Shown here: one piece after another, positions 1 to 7,510 of the stretch | Position numbering within the stretch: position 1 is the stretch's first letter | How the letters are laid out: each line of letters opens with the position of its first letter | DNA from: Tsukamurella sp. M9C | Lineage (GTDB): Bacteria > Actinomycetota > Actinomycetes > Mycobacteriales > Mycobacteriaceae | DNA length: 53,033 bases | Direction: 5' to 3' | NCBI RefSeq assembly: GCF_020169415.1 | Contig: NZ_JAIULG010000017.1 | Coordinates: 1-53,033 of the forward strand | Program-made: the position numbers and the translations under genes | Notes under the pieces: model-generated | Told to the model about the DNA's origin: nothing | Seen by the model: the letters and a program-made list of their open reading frames with translations, nothing else | Databases searched by the model: none

Positions 1-457
1 GTGTTGCACCGGCCATGACGACTCTGGGCAGGTTGGGCCGGGCGGGCGCGTAGAAGACGCCGGCGACGGCGCGCGCTCCGGCGCGGGCGACCGCGCGCAC
101 GTCGGCCTCGTCGCGCCAGGCGACGATGCGGCCACCGTCGACCTCGAAGGTGCCCCGGACCTGGAACTGGACCCGCAGCGGCCCGTAGACGAGGGCCGTG
201 ACGCGCTCGGTGACGGCCACGGCGCAGCCGGACTGCTCGGACGCCAGCAGGACCGCCTGCATCGCGACGCGAGTCCGCGCGTGCCAGCGGAAATGGCGCG
301 CGATGGCGACCCGACCGCGCAGGGGCCTGCCGCCGGTGCGCCGGTACACGACGTGCTTCGCGAGCAACCTCTCGGCGATGTCGTAATCGCCGCTGCCCAG
401 GGCGTCGACGAAGCGCTCCGCGACGTCCTGCGGCGACCACAGCGGGGAGTTGTTCAC
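1..457 (-). CDS. Limonene-1,2-epoxide hydrolase-like (SnoaL-fold) protein, 3' end outside the window
   Basis: About 152 residues are visible; the stop codon lies beyond base 1. The protein starts VNNSPLWSPQDVAERFVDAL and has the cystatin-like layout of the limonene-1,2-epoxide hydrolase family: an N-terminal helix, RGRVAIARHF, a TERVTAL strand, then GTFEVDGGRIVAWRDEAD. In characterised family members the strand reads ERVD, with Arg and Asp both catalytic. Here the Arg and the later WRD aspartate remain, but the first Asp is Thr, so epoxide hydrolysis is uncertain. GTG at 457 is the only in-frame start near the conserved N-terminus; no good Shine-Dalgarno is visible. M. tuberculosis carries a family member called EphG, but this gene's role is unknown. 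Confidence 0.6.
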   Translation of the reverse strand, partial: MNNSPLWSPQDVAERFVDALGSGDYDIAERLLAKHVVYRRTGGRPLRGRVAIARHFRWHARTRVAMQAVLLASEQSGCAVAVTERVTALVYGPLRVQFQVRGTFEVDGGRIVAWRDEADVRAVARAGARAVAGVFYAPARPNLPRVVMAGAT

Positions 458-550
458 GTTATCGATGGTGCCGATGTGGCGTGGACGCCGCGCGAACTGG
501 ACATGACGGAATGGCGAAGCTTCGATTTCGCTCCTGAGCGGGCGGTTCGG

Positions 551-594
551 TAGACTGTGCGGCGACCTTCTCGGCGAGGGCGGCCCCGGCCGCC
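551..594 (+). promoter_or_regulatory. Candidate promoter and leader hairpin of rplY-pth
   Basis: A TAGACT -10 box lies at 551-556, about 135 nt before the rplY start. The predicted leader then contains a GC-rich inverted repeat, GGCGGCC (579-585) against GGCCGCC (588-594). No clear -35 is visible. Whether the long leader regulates L25 is inference. Confidence 0.35.
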
Positions 595-690
595 GTGATC
601 GACGCGAACGGCACTTCTCCCGCGGATCCGCAGGGCGCAGTGCGGGCCGCCTCGGACGCCGGGGCCGCATCACCGCACCGAAGGAGTCTC

Positions 691-1287
691 ATGTCCGAGA
701 CCAACAAGCTCGTCGCCACCGTCCGCACCGAGTTCGGCAAGGGCGCCGCGCGCCGCGCCCGTCGCGACGGCCTCGTGCCCGTCGTGCTCTACGGCCACGG
801 CACCGAGCCGCAGCACTTCACCGTCGTCGCCCGCGACTTCGCCACCATCCTGCGTAAGGACGGCACCAACGCCGTGCTGAACCTGGACATCGACGGCAAG
901 GAGCAGCTCGCGCTGACCAAGCAGGTCGTCGTGCACCCGCTGCGCAACTACATCGAGCACACCGACCTCCTCGTCATCAAGAAGGGCGAGAAGGTCACCG
1001 TCTCGGTGTACGTGATCATCGAGGGCGAGCCGATCGGTGGCGCGCAGGCGTCGCTGGAGCTCAACGAGATCGAGATCGAGGCCGACGCGCTGAACATCCC
1101 CGAGAACGTCGTGGTCAACGTCCACAACCTCGAGCCCGGCACCCAGATCACCGCCGGCGAGCTGAAGCTCCCCGCGGGCGTCACCGTGCTGACCGACCCC
1201 GAGGCCCTGGTCATCAACATCACCGAGATCGCTTCCGCGGCGTCCGAGGATGAGGATGAGGCCGAGGCCGCCGAGGCTGCCGAGTAA
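691..1287 (+). CDS. rplY: 50S ribosomal protein L25/general stress protein Ctc
   Basis: The 198-residue protein has the two-domain CTC-type layout. An N-terminal 5S rRNA-binding L25 domain (about 1-95) contains [19 protein letters not shown] and VVLYGHG. A C-terminal TL5/CTC beta domain (about 100-185) follows, ending in an acidic Glu/Ala/Asp tail. It binds 5S rRNA in the large ribosomal subunit. The ATG at 691 is chosen because AAGGAG sits 5-10 bases upstream and the L25 homology begins immediately after it; a more upstream GTG at 595 adds only unrelated residues. The pth gene follows after 5 bp, the usual rplY-pth pairing of mycolic-acid actinobacteria. Confidence 0.95.
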   Translation: MSETNKLVATVRTEFGKGAARRARRDGLVPVVLYGHGTEPQHFTVVARDFATILRKDGTNAVLNLDIDGKEQLALTKQVVVHPLRNYIEHTDLLVIKKGEKVTVSVYVIIEGEPIGGAQASLELNEIEIEADALNIPENVVVNVHNLEPGTQITAGELKLPAGVTVLTDPEALVINITEIASAASEDEDEAEAAEAAE

Positions 1288-1292
1288 CTGAA

Positions 1293-1871
1293 ATGACCGA
1301 CCGGCCACTCATCGTCGTGGGGCTGGGTAACCCCGGCGAGAAGTACGCCGGAACCCGGCACAACATCGGCTTCGACGTGGTCGACGAGCTCGCATCGCGC
1401 GCCCGCACCTCCTTCTCCCGGCACAAGAAGTCGGGGGCGGAGGTCGCGGGCGCGCGGCTCGTCGGCCGCCAGGTGTACCTGGCGAAGCCGCAGTCCTTCA
1501 TGAACCTCTCGGGCGAGCCCGTGGGCGCGCTCGCGCGGTTCTACTCGGTGGAGCCGACCGACGTGATCGCCGTGCACGACGAGCTGGACATCGACTTCGG
1601 TCTCGTCCGGCTCAAGCGCGGCGGCGGCGAGGGCGGCCACAACGGGCTCAGGTCCCTCACGCAGCACCTCGGTACGCGCGACTACCTGCGCGTCCGGGCC
1701 GGGATCGGCCGACCGCCCGGCCGGCAGGACCCGGCAGACTACGTGCTCAAGCCCTTCGCCAAGACGGAGAAGCCCGAGGTGCCGCTGCTGATCGCCAACG
1801 CCGCGGACGCGGTCGAGCTGCTGATCCGTGACGGCCTCGAGCCCGCCCAGAACACGGTGCACACCTGGTGA
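1293..1871 (+). CDS. pth: Peptidyl-tRNA hydrolase
   Basis: The 192-residue Pth releases tRNA from peptidyl-tRNAs that drop off ribosomes. The family signatures are intact: [20 protein letters not shown] carries the substrate Asn and catalytic His, followed by SFMNLSG, HDELD (Asp that polarises the His) and [12 protein letters not shown]. Length is typical. It starts 5 bp after rplY and its stop overlaps the next gene's GTG in a GTGA tetranucleotide, so the three genes are probably co-transcribed and translationally coupled. Confidence 0.96.
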   Translation: MTDRPLIVVGLGNPGEKYAGTRHNIGFDVVDELASRARTSFSRHKKSGAEVAGARLVGRQVYLAKPQSFMNLSGEPVGALARFYSVEPTDVIAVHDELDIDFGLVRLKRGGGEGGHNGLRSLTQHLGTRDYLRVRAGIGRPPGRQDPADYVLKPFAKTEKPEVPLLIANAADAVELLIRDGLEPAQNTVHTW

Positions 1872-2410
1872 TCGCCTTCCGCCGGGTCACGCGCGAGGAC
1901 TTCCCCCTCCTCGCGTCGTGGCTCGGCGAGCCGCACAACCGGCGGTGGTGGCACCACGAGACCTCCCCCGAGGCGATCGAGCGCGACTTCGGGCCGTCGG
2001 TCGACGGTGCCGAGCCCTCGCTCGACTTCCTCGCCCTCGACGAGACGGGGGTGGCGTTCGGCCTGATCCAGCGGCAGCGGTGGATCGACTACGCCGACGA
2101 GCCGGAGACCGTGGCGGTGGCGTCGCTGGTCGACCTCGGGCCCGCGGACTGGGGCGTCGACTACCTGATCGGCACCCCCTCCGCCACCGGGCGGGGCCTC
2201 GGCACAGCCATGATCGCCGCGATGTGCGAGGTGATCTTCACCGAGCTGGCCGGCGAGAGGGTCGTCGTCGCCGTCGCGGCGGGAAACCGTCGCTCCTGGC
2301 GCGCGCTGGAGCGCGCCGGCTTCGCCCTCGTCGGCCACGTCGACATCCCGCCCGACAACCCCGTCGACCCGCCGGACCACGTGGTCTACGCGCTTTCGCG
2401 CCCCGCCTGA
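1868..2410 (+). CDS. GNAT-family N-acetyltransferase (aminoglycoside 6'-acetyltransferase-like)
   Basis: The 180-residue protein resembles the AacA/Rv-type acetyltransferases. It has [20 protein letters not shown] at the N-terminus, the acetyl-CoA pyrophosphate-binding stretch [17 protein letters not shown] in the middle, and [16 protein letters not shown] near the C-terminus. GNAT enzymes transfer an acetyl group from acetyl-CoA to an amine; this one's acceptor cannot be told from sequence. The GTG start overlaps the pth stop by 4 bases. Chromosomal homologues are common and do not by themselves indicate antibiotic resistance. Confidence 0.8.
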   Translation: MIAFRRVTREDFPLLASWLGEPHNRRWWHHETSPEAIERDFGPSVDGAEPSLDFLALDETGVAFGLIQRQRWIDYADEPETVAVASLVDLGPADWGVDYLIGTPSATGRGLGTAMIAAMCEVIFTELAGERVVVAVAAGNRRSWRALERAGFALVGHVDIPPDNPVDPPDHVVYALSRPA

Positions 2411-2422
2411 CCGCGACACGAT

Positions 2423-2445
2423 CTACCTGCGCGAACAGGTAGACT
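2423..2445 (+). promoter_or_regulatory. Hairpin overlapping the -10 box of prfC; candidate leaderless promoter
   Basis: A perfect 7-bp inverted repeat, CTACCTG (2423-2429) and CAGGTAG (2436-2442), overlaps a TAGACT -10 box (2440-2445). The GTG start of prfC lies 8 nt after the box, so transcription would begin at or next to the start codon. No Shine-Dalgarno precedes the GTG. The repeat could be an operator or simply part of the promoter. Confidence 0.4.
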
Positions 2446-2453
2446 GGCTCCCC

Positions 2454-4058
2454 GTGAGTTCCATTGCCGACGAGGTCTCCCGCCGCCGCACCTTCGCCAT
2501 CATCAGCCACCCCGACGCGGGTAAGTCCACGATGACGGAGGCCCTGGCGCTGCACGCCCGGGTGATCAACGAGGCCGGCGCGATCCACGGCAAGGCCGGC
2601 CGCAAGTCGACGGTCTCCGACTGGATGGAGATGGAGAAGGCGCGCGGCATCTCCGTCAGCTCGACGGCGCTGCAGTTCAACTACACCTCCGCGGGTGCGG
2701 ACGCGGACGCGGAGCCGTCCGTGATCAACCTGGTGGACACCCCCGGCCACGCCGACTTCTCCGAGGACACGTACCGCGTGCTGACGGCCGTCGACGCGGC
2801 GGTCATGCTCATCGACGCCGCGAAGGGCCTGGAGCCGCAGACTCTCAAGCTCTTCCAGGTCTGCCGCCACCGCGGGATCCCCGTCATCACCGTCATCAAC
2901 AAGTGGGACCGGCCGGGCCGCACGCCGCTGGAGCTGCTCGACGAGATCTCCGAGCGCATCGGCCTCACGCCGACTCCCCTGTTCTGGCCCGTCGGCATCG
3001 CGGGCGACTTCCGCGGCCTGCGCGACGTGCGCAAGGACGAGTACGTGCACTTCACCCGCACGGCGGGCGGCGCGAAGATCGCTCCGGAGGAACATCTTTC
3101 GACCGACGCCGCGCTCGATCGCGAGGGCGAGGTGTGGACCGAGGCGGTCGAGGAGACCGAGCTCATGACCGAGATGGGGCAGGGCCACGATCAGGAGATG
3201 TTCCTGGCGGGCCAGACCTCGCCGGTGATCTTCACCTCGGCGATCCTGAACTTCGGTGTGCGGCAACTGCTGGAGGCCCTCGTCGAGCTGGCGCCGGCGC
3301 CGCACTCGCGCACCGCGATCGACGAGTCCGAGCGCGAGGTGACCGACCCCTTCAGCGCCGTGGTCTTCAAGGTGCAGGCGGGCATGGACGCCGCGCACCG
3401 GGATCGCCTGGCGTTCATGCGGATCGTCTCCGGCGAGTTCGAGCGCGGCATGGTCGTCCAGCACGCGCAGACCGGCAAGCCCTTCGCCACCAAGTACGCG
3501 ATGACGGTGGTCGGCCGCGACCGCGAGACCGTGGAGACCGCCTACCCCGGCGACGTCGTGGGCCTGGTCAACGCCAACGCCCTCGCCCCGGGCGACACCC
3601 TGTACGACGGTGCCAAGGTCCAGTTCCCGCCGATCCCCTCGTTCGCGCCGGAGCACTTCGCGGTGGTCCGCGCCGACTCCGCGGGCAAGTACAAGCAGTT
3701 CCGCAAGGGCATCGAGCAGCTCGGCACCGAGGGCGTGGTCCAGTTGCTGCGCAACGACGTTCGCGGCGACGCCTCGCCCGTCATGGCCGCGGTCGGCCCC
3801 ATGCAGTTCGAGGTCGTCGTCGCCCGGATGAAGACGGAGTTCAACGTCGACGTCCAGGTCGAGAACCTCGGCTACTCGGTGGCGCGCCGCACGGACGCCG
3901 CCAGCGCGGATGAGCTCAACCGGCAGCGCGGCGTCGAGGTCTTCGAGCGCAACGACGGCGCGCTGCTCGCCCTGTTCTCGGACAAGTGGCGGCTGCAGTA
4001 CATCGAGAAGGAGCACCCCTCCCTCTCGCTCGAGCCGCTGGTCGCCGCGGCCGACTGA
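2454..4058 (+). CDS. prfC: Peptide chain release factor 3
   Basis: This 534-residue translational GTPase recycles RF1/RF2 from terminating ribosomes. The G domain shows RRRTFAIISHPDAGKSTMTE (P-loop), an ARGISVSS switch I, VDTPGHADFSEDTYR (switch II) and INKWDRPGR (base-recognition NKxD). The C-terminal domains carry RF3-type blocks such as VVQLLRNDVRGDASPVMAAV and GPMQFEVV. Length matches RF3 rather than EF-G. GTG at 2454 is used because the conserved N-terminus starts there and a promoter directly abuts it. It is a stand-alone gene. Confidence 0.96.
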   Translation: MSSIADEVSRRRTFAIISHPDAGKSTMTEALALHARVINEAGAIHGKAGRKSTVSDWMEMEKARGISVSSTALQFNYTSAGADADAEPSVINLVDTPGHADFSEDTYRVLTAVDAAVMLIDAAKGLEPQTLKLFQVCRHRGIPVITVINKWDRPGRTPLELLDEISERIGLTPTPLFWPVGIAGDFRGLRDVRKDEYVHFTRTAGGAKIAPEEHLSTDAALDREGEVWTEAVEETELMTEMGQGHDQEMFLAGQTSPVIFTSAILNFGVRQLLEALVELAPAPHSRTAIDESEREVTDPFSAVVFKVQAGMDAAHRDRLAFMRIVSGEFERGMVVQHAQTGKPFATKYAMTVVGRDRETVETAYPGDVVGLVNANALAPGDTLYDGAKVQFPPIPSFAPEHFAVVRADSAGKYKQFRKGIEQLGTEGVVQLLRNDVRGDASPVMAAVGPMQFEVVVARMKTEFNVDVQVENLGYSVARRTDAASADELNRQRGVEVFERNDGALLALFSDKWRLQYIEKEHPSLSLEPLVAAAD

Positions 4059-4071
4059 CCCTCGGCTCACA

Positions 4072-4090
4072 GAGTTGTGTTCTACAACTC
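4072..4090. promoter_or_regulatory. Perfect palindrome upstream of the 3-hydroxyacyl-CoA dehydrogenase gene
   Basis: GAGTTGT (4072-4078) and ACAACTC (4084-4090) form a perfect dyad around a 5-nt centre, 66 bp before the next start codon. Its AT content is high for this genome and there is no T-tract, so an operator is more likely than a terminator. The binding protein is unknown. Confidence 0.4.
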
Positions 4091-4156
4091 AGTGCGCGGC
4101 CCGGCGACCGGGACGAGGATGGATCACGTCACGACTTCGAGAGTGAGGATCCGTTC

Positions 4157-5011
4157 ATGACCGACATCCGCAAGGTCACCGTGCTCGGCACCGGCGTACT
4201 CGGCGCGCAGATCGCCTTCCAGACCGCGTACAGCGGCTTCGAGGTGACCGCGTACGACATCGACGACGCCGCGCTCGAGCGCGGCCGCGCCACCTTCGCC
4301 GGGCTCGTCGCCACGTACGAGCGAGAGGTCGACGGGGCCGCGGACGGCAGGGCCGCCGCCGCCCTGGGCCGGCTGACCCTGACCGCGGATCTGGCCGCCG
4401 CGGCGCGCGAGGCGGACCTGATCATCGAGGCGATCCCCGAGATCCTGGAGCTCAAGCGGGAGACCTTCGGGAAGCTGAACTCGCTCGCGCCGGAGGCGAC
4501 GATCTTCGCGACCAACTCCTCGTCGTTGCTCCCGAGCGCGATCGCGGACGCGACGGGCCGCCCGGATCGGTTCCTGGCCCTGCACTTCGCGAATCGCATC
4601 TGGACGTCGAACACCGCCGAGGTGATGGGGACGCCGGCGACCTCGCCGGACGTCTTCGACACCGTCGTCGAGTTCGCCGGCGAGATCGGCATGGTGCCGA
4701 TCCCCATCCACAAGGAGAAGGCGGGTTACGTCCTCAACTCGCTCCTCATCCCGTTCCTCAACGCCGGCGTCGAGCTCGCCGCGGACGGCTACGCGACGCC
4801 GCAGGACGTCGACAAGGTGTGGCGGATCGGCACCGGCTCGCCGATGGGCCCCTTCCAGATCCTCGACATCATCGGGCTGAACACGCCGTACAACATCATG
4901 TCGGCCGGCGACGAGCGCAATCGCGGCTTCGCCGCGTGGATCAAGGAGAACTACCTCGACCGGGGCCGCACCGGACTGGCCGCGGGCAAGGGCTTCTACG
5001 ACTACGAGTAG
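4157..5011 (+). CDS. 3-hydroxyacyl-CoA dehydrogenase family protein (3-hydroxybutyryl-CoA dehydrogenase type)
   Basis: The 284-residue NAD(P)-dependent enzyme is predicted to interconvert 3-hydroxyacyl-CoA and 3-ketoacyl-CoA. The N-terminal Rossmann fold begins KVTVLGTGVLGAQIA and ends its third strand with LIIEAIPE. The active-site region ATNSSSLLPSAIAD and LALHFANR supplies the catalytic Ser/His, although the family usually has HFFNP, so the substrate may differ. The C-terminal helical domain contains KEKAGYVLNSLL and GTGSPMGPFQILDIIGL. The ATG at 4157 follows a GAGGAT ribosome site. The gene stands alone behind the palindrome at 4072-4090. Confidence 0.88.
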   Translation: MTDIRKVTVLGTGVLGAQIAFQTAYSGFEVTAYDIDDAALERGRATFAGLVATYEREVDGAADGRAAAALGRLTLTADLAAAAREADLIIEAIPEILELKRETFGKLNSLAPEATIFATNSSSLLPSAIADATGRPDRFLALHFANRIWTSNTAEVMGTPATSPDVFDTVVEFAGEIGMVPIPIHKEKAGYVLNSLLIPFLNAGVELAADGYATPQDVDKVWRIGTGSPMGPFQILDIIGLNTPYNIMSAGDERNRGFAAWIKENYLDRGRTGLAAGKGFYDYE

Positions 5012-5035
5012 TCCGCTGCCGGGCCCGGCGCCCCC

Positions 5036-5374
5036 TCAGAACCGGGGGCTGTCGGCGCCCGGCGCGTCGCGGGGATGATCCCCCGGGTCGATGGGCGTCG
5101 CGGAGCCCGGCCCCGCATCGCGGGCCGATCCCGAATCCGACTCCGGATTCATGTTTCCGGGCCACAGCGCGGACCCCGGCGGCACGTTCGAGTGATTGGC
5201 GCCGCCGCCGGGCGCACCGCCGGGAGCGACCGCCGACGGGCTCACCACATGGTCTCTGGGCTGCGCGGCGGCAGGCCCGGCCGCGAGGAGGGCGGCGCCG
5301 GCTCCGGCGGCGACCAGTCCGACGGCGAGCCGTCGTGCGAGGGGCGGGACTGCGGGATTCCGTTTCTCGTTCAT
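5036..5374 (-). CDS. Small secreted Pro/Gly-rich protein of unknown function
   Basis: The 112-residue protein has a clear signal peptide: basic MNEKRNPAVPPLARR, a hydrophobic run LAVGLVAAGAGAALLAAG and an AAA|QP cleavage site near residue 38. The mature part is low-complexity (PGGAPGGGANHSN, then Asp/Pro/Ser-rich) with no recognised domain and no cysteines. A TACGGT -10 box ends 6 nt before the ATG, implying a leaderless message. Three direct repeats lie further upstream (5397-5466). It is convergent with the preceding dehydrogenase gene. I do not recognise the family. Confidence 0.65.
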   Translation of the reverse strand: MNEKRNPAVPPLARRLAVGLVAAGAGAALLAAGPAAAQPRDHVVSPSAVAPGGAPGGGANHSNVPPGSALWPGNMNPESDSGSARDAGPGSATPIDPGDHPRDAPGADSPRF

Positions 5375-5396
5375 ACTTCGACCGTACCGACGGATT

Positions 5397-5466
5397 TCAC
5401 GAAACCGACTGGCTGAATACAGCTTTCACGAAGCCGACACAAACGGACGAACGTCACGGAACCGAC
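5397..5466 (-). promoter_or_regulatory. Three 13-bp direct repeats upstream of the small secreted protein gene
   Basis: TCACGAAACCGAC (5397-5409), TCACGAAGCCGAC (5426-5438) and TCACGGAACCGAC (5454-5466) are repeated at 29- and 28-bp steps. Read along the gene (minus strand), the nearest copy overlaps the -35 region of the TACGGT promoter (5386-5381) and the others lie further upstream. This spacing suits an activator binding on one helix face, about 2.7 turns per step. The regulator is unknown. Confidence 0.45.
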
Positions 5467-5517
5467 GGTGGGACCGTCGCGATTCCTTCACATCACCGTG
5501 CGTGGCGTGCGCCACGG

Positions 5518-6129
5518 TCAGCGGGAGACGGCGAGGTTCGCGGCACAGCGAGCGCGGACTTCGCCGATGAGGCGGTCGGCCTCGGCGGCGTCGATCAGGC
5601 CGCGGGCGGCGAGGGCGAGCAGCCCGTTGATGCCGGCCCAGCACTGGATCACCTCGCTGCGCGCCGCGTCGGCCGGGTCGCCGACGGCGACGATCACCGC
5701 GTCCAGCGCCGTCGCGAGGTAGCCGCGCACCTCCGCCCGGGCGGCGCGCACCACCTCCGAGTCCTCACCGTGCACGTCGGTGAGGCCCAGCAGCCGGAAG
5801 GCGATCGGCTCGCGGCGGTGGAAGTCGAGGTACTCGTCGAAAGCCCGGCGCGCGGCCTCCTCCCCCGCGCTTCCCGCGACTGCTGCCCCCATCGCCGCGA
5901 CGTGCTCGCTGCCGACCCGGCAGGCCAGCACCGCGTAGAGGTCCGCCTTCCCGCCCGGGAAGTTCGAATAGATGCTGGTCAACGCGACGTCCGCGGCGGC
6001 GGCCAGCTCGTCGACGGAGGTGCCCCGATAGCCCTGCGGCCGCCCGTACAGGTCCCGCGCCGCGTCCAGCAGCGCGGCACGCGTGCGGCGGCGGCGCTTG
6101 TCCGCGGGTTCCGTCAGGAGCGATTCCAT
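5518..6129 (-). CDS. TetR/AcrR-family transcriptional regulator
   Basis: The 203-residue protein has an N-terminal TetR helix-turn-helix (about 14-65: RRRTRAALLDAARDLYG, then GTSVDELAAAADVALTSIYS, then NFPGGKADLY). The rest is a helical ligand-binding domain. It is divergent from the thioesterase gene at 6181 with only 51 bp between them. The shared region holds a dyad that covers this gene's own -10 box, so repression of itself and the thioesterase gene is likely. The ATG is 6 nt after TAGGAT, indicating a leaderless start. The inducer may be an acyl or aryl compound, but this is inference from the neighbour. Confidence 0.9.
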   Translation of the reverse strand: MESLLTEPADKRRRRTRAALLDAARDLYGRPQGYRGTSVDELAAAADVALTSIYSNFPGGKADLYAVLACRVGSEHVAAMGAAVAGSAGEEAARRAFDEYLDFHRREPIAFRLLGLTDVHGEDSEVVRAARAEVRGYLATALDAVIVAVGDPADAARSEVIQCWAGINGLLALAARGLIDAAEADRLIGEVRARCAANLAVSR

Positions 6130-6135
6130 GGCACT

Positions 6136-6171
6136 ATCCTAGTCATACTTCGTTTTCATAGTCAGACTAGG
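6136..6171. promoter_or_regulatory. Divergent promoter/operator between the TetR and thioesterase genes
   Basis: CCTAGTC (6138-6144) and GACTAGG (6165-6171) form a perfect 7-bp dyad. The TAGGAT -10 box of the tetR gene (minus strand, 6141-6136) overlaps the left arm and ends 6 nt before its ATG. TAGTCA-like words recur inside. This is a plausible TetR operator covering both promoters. Confidence 0.45.
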
Positions 6172-6180
6172 AAAACTTCG

Positions 6181-6624
6181 ATGACCGTCTCGCCCGATCA
6201 GCTCGACGCCGGCGCCGCCGACGGCTCCGAGATCATGCGGCAGTTCGTGCCCGCGTCGCCCTTCGTCGCTCTGCTCGGGGTGCAGCTGGAGGAGATCTCC
6301 GACGGCGCCGCCACGCTCCTCGTGCCCTACCGGCCCGATCTGACGACGGTCGGCACGATGATGCACGGCGGCCTCATCGCGGCGGCCGCGGACATCGGCG
6401 TGATGGTCGCGGCGTGGGCGGGCCGCCCGGTGCCGGACAAGCTGCGCGGCGTCACCGCGTCGCTGTCGCTGAACTTCATCGCCCCGTTGATCGCGGACGG
6501 CCTCCGGGTGCGGGCGCACCGCCTGTCCACGGGCCGGAAGACCAGCCACGTGCGGTGCGACATGTACTCGCAGACGGGCGACGTGTTGGTCGCGAGCGCT
6601 ACGGGCACGTACCAGGTGGGCTGA
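6181..6624 (+). CDS. PaaI-family hotdog thioesterase
   Basis: The 147-residue single-domain hotdog protein has the PaaI/YdiI core: LLGVQLEEISDGAATLLVPY, then GTMMHGGLIAAAADIGVMVA with the characteristic HGG. It ends LSLNFIAPLIADGLRVRAH and VASATGTYQV. Such enzymes hydrolyse acyl- or aryl-CoA thioesters in the cytosol; the chain specificity cannot be read from sequence. It is divergent from a TetR gene and probably controlled by it. The ATG at 6181 directly follows the operator region; no strong Shine-Dalgarno is seen. Confidence 0.85.
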   Translation: MTVSPDQLDAGAADGSEIMRQFVPASPFVALLGVQLEEISDGAATLLVPYRPDLTTVGTMMHGGLIAAAADIGVMVAAWAGRPVPDKLRGVTASLSLNFIAPLIADGLRVRAHRLSTGRKTSHVRCDMYSQTGDVLVASATGTYQVG

Positions 6625-6633
6625 CGCCGGCAC

Positions 6634-7281
6634 TCACACGCGGGCGCGCTGCGGGACCTCGCGGGCGAGGAGCAGCGCGACGGCGCCGAGCAGCGTGCCC
6701 GTGATCCGGCGCTGCCACGCCGCCCACGTCGGGCGCCGCGCGATGAGCGCCGCCACCGCACCCGCGGCGATCACGATCGCGGCGTTGACCAGCATCGACA
6801 CCGTGATCTGGATACCCCCGAGGAGGAAGCCCTGCGCGGCGACGTGCCCGCGGGAGGGGTCGACGAACTGCGGGATCAGAGCGAGGTACATGATCGCCGC
6901 CTTGGGGTTGAGCAGGTTGGTGAGGAGCCCCATCCGGAAGAGCTTCGCGCTCGAGTCGCGCGGCAGGTCGGTGGTCTCGAACAGCCCGCGGCCGCCCGGA
7001 CGCAGCGCCTGCCACGCGAGACAACCCAGATACAGCGCGCCGGCGGCCTTGAAGCCCATGAAGAGCCACGGCACCGCCACGAAGACGACGGCCAGCCCCA
7101 CGTTCGCGAGGGTGAGGTAGACGAGGAAGCCCGCCCCGGTGCCGGCCAGCGAGATCAGTCCGGCCGCGCGGCCCTGGCCGATGCTGCGGGAGACGAGGTA
7201 GATCATGTTCGGCCCGGGCGTGAGCACCATCGCCAACGCCGTCACCACCATTCCCGCCACCGCGGTCCACGAAACGATCAT
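6634..7281 (-). CDS. LysE/RhtB-family amino-acid exporter
   Basis: The 215-residue membrane protein has six predicted helices. It shows the RhtB signature ALAMVLTPGPNMIYLVSRSI near the N-terminus and MGLLTNLLNPKAAIMYLALI in the middle. Family members export amino acids or related small molecules using the proton gradient. ATG at 7281 is preferred because GAGGA sits 8 nt upstream; ATG at 7290 overlaps that site and would add three residues. It ends 9 bp from the convergent thioesterase gene. The substrate is unknown. Confidence 0.88.
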   Translation of the reverse strand: MIVSWTAVAGMVVTALAMVLTPGPNMIYLVSRSIGQGRAAGLISLAGTGAGFLVYLTLANVGLAVVFVAVPWLFMGFKAAGALYLGCLAWQALRPGGRGLFETTDLPRDSSAKLFRMGLLTNLLNPKAAIMYLALIPQFVDPSRGHVAAQGFLLGGIQITVSMLVNAAIVIAAGAVAALIARRPTWAAWQRRITGTLLGAVALLLAREVPQRARV

Positions 7282-7387
7282 GAGACCCATCCTCGTGAGC
7301 AACTGGCATCGGAGTACATATCCAGTCGAGTGTGACTGGCATCCGCGTGAACGCGGGCGCGACGTCGCACCCCCCGAGTTCCGGACA

Positions 7388-7463
7388 CTATGAAATCGTG
7401 ACCGCCAGTGACACCCGGAACCACGACATATCCGGTGTGTCACTGGCGGTCACGCTGTCATAG
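7388..7463. repeat. 76-bp intergenic interrupted palindrome
   Basis: A perfect 18-bp inverted repeat has its left arm at 7397-7414 (CGTGACCGCCAGTGACAC) and its right arm at 7437-7454. It is flanked by a further matching pair, CTATGA (7388-7393) and TCATAG (7458-7463), and contains CCGG on both sides of the loop. It lies between the stop of the membrane-protein gene at 7511 and the start of lysE, so it could end transcription from the former. There is no T-tract, and the arms are longer than a usual terminator. Confidence 0.6.
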
Positions 7464-7510
7464 CCGTTCGAGCTCACACAGCGGCTCACGCGTTGCGAGC
7501 CGGTCCGCAG

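Noticed and set aside
1868..2410. Reading the GNAT protein as an aminoglycoside-resistance gene
   Set aside because: Only the general GNAT fold and weak AacA resemblance are seen; housekeeping location in the rplY-pth operon argues against an acquired resistance gene.
2238..4070. 610-codon open frame on the minus strand opposite prfC
   Set aside because: It lies entirely antisense to a well-supported gene, is rich in Arg/Gly/Val/Asp as expected from reading high-GC codons backwards, and has no recognisable domain.
7302..7343. Direct repeat ACTGGCATC (7302-7310 and 7335-7343) upstream of lysE
   Set aside because: Only nine bases and two copies; no matching promoter geometry, so it may be chance.
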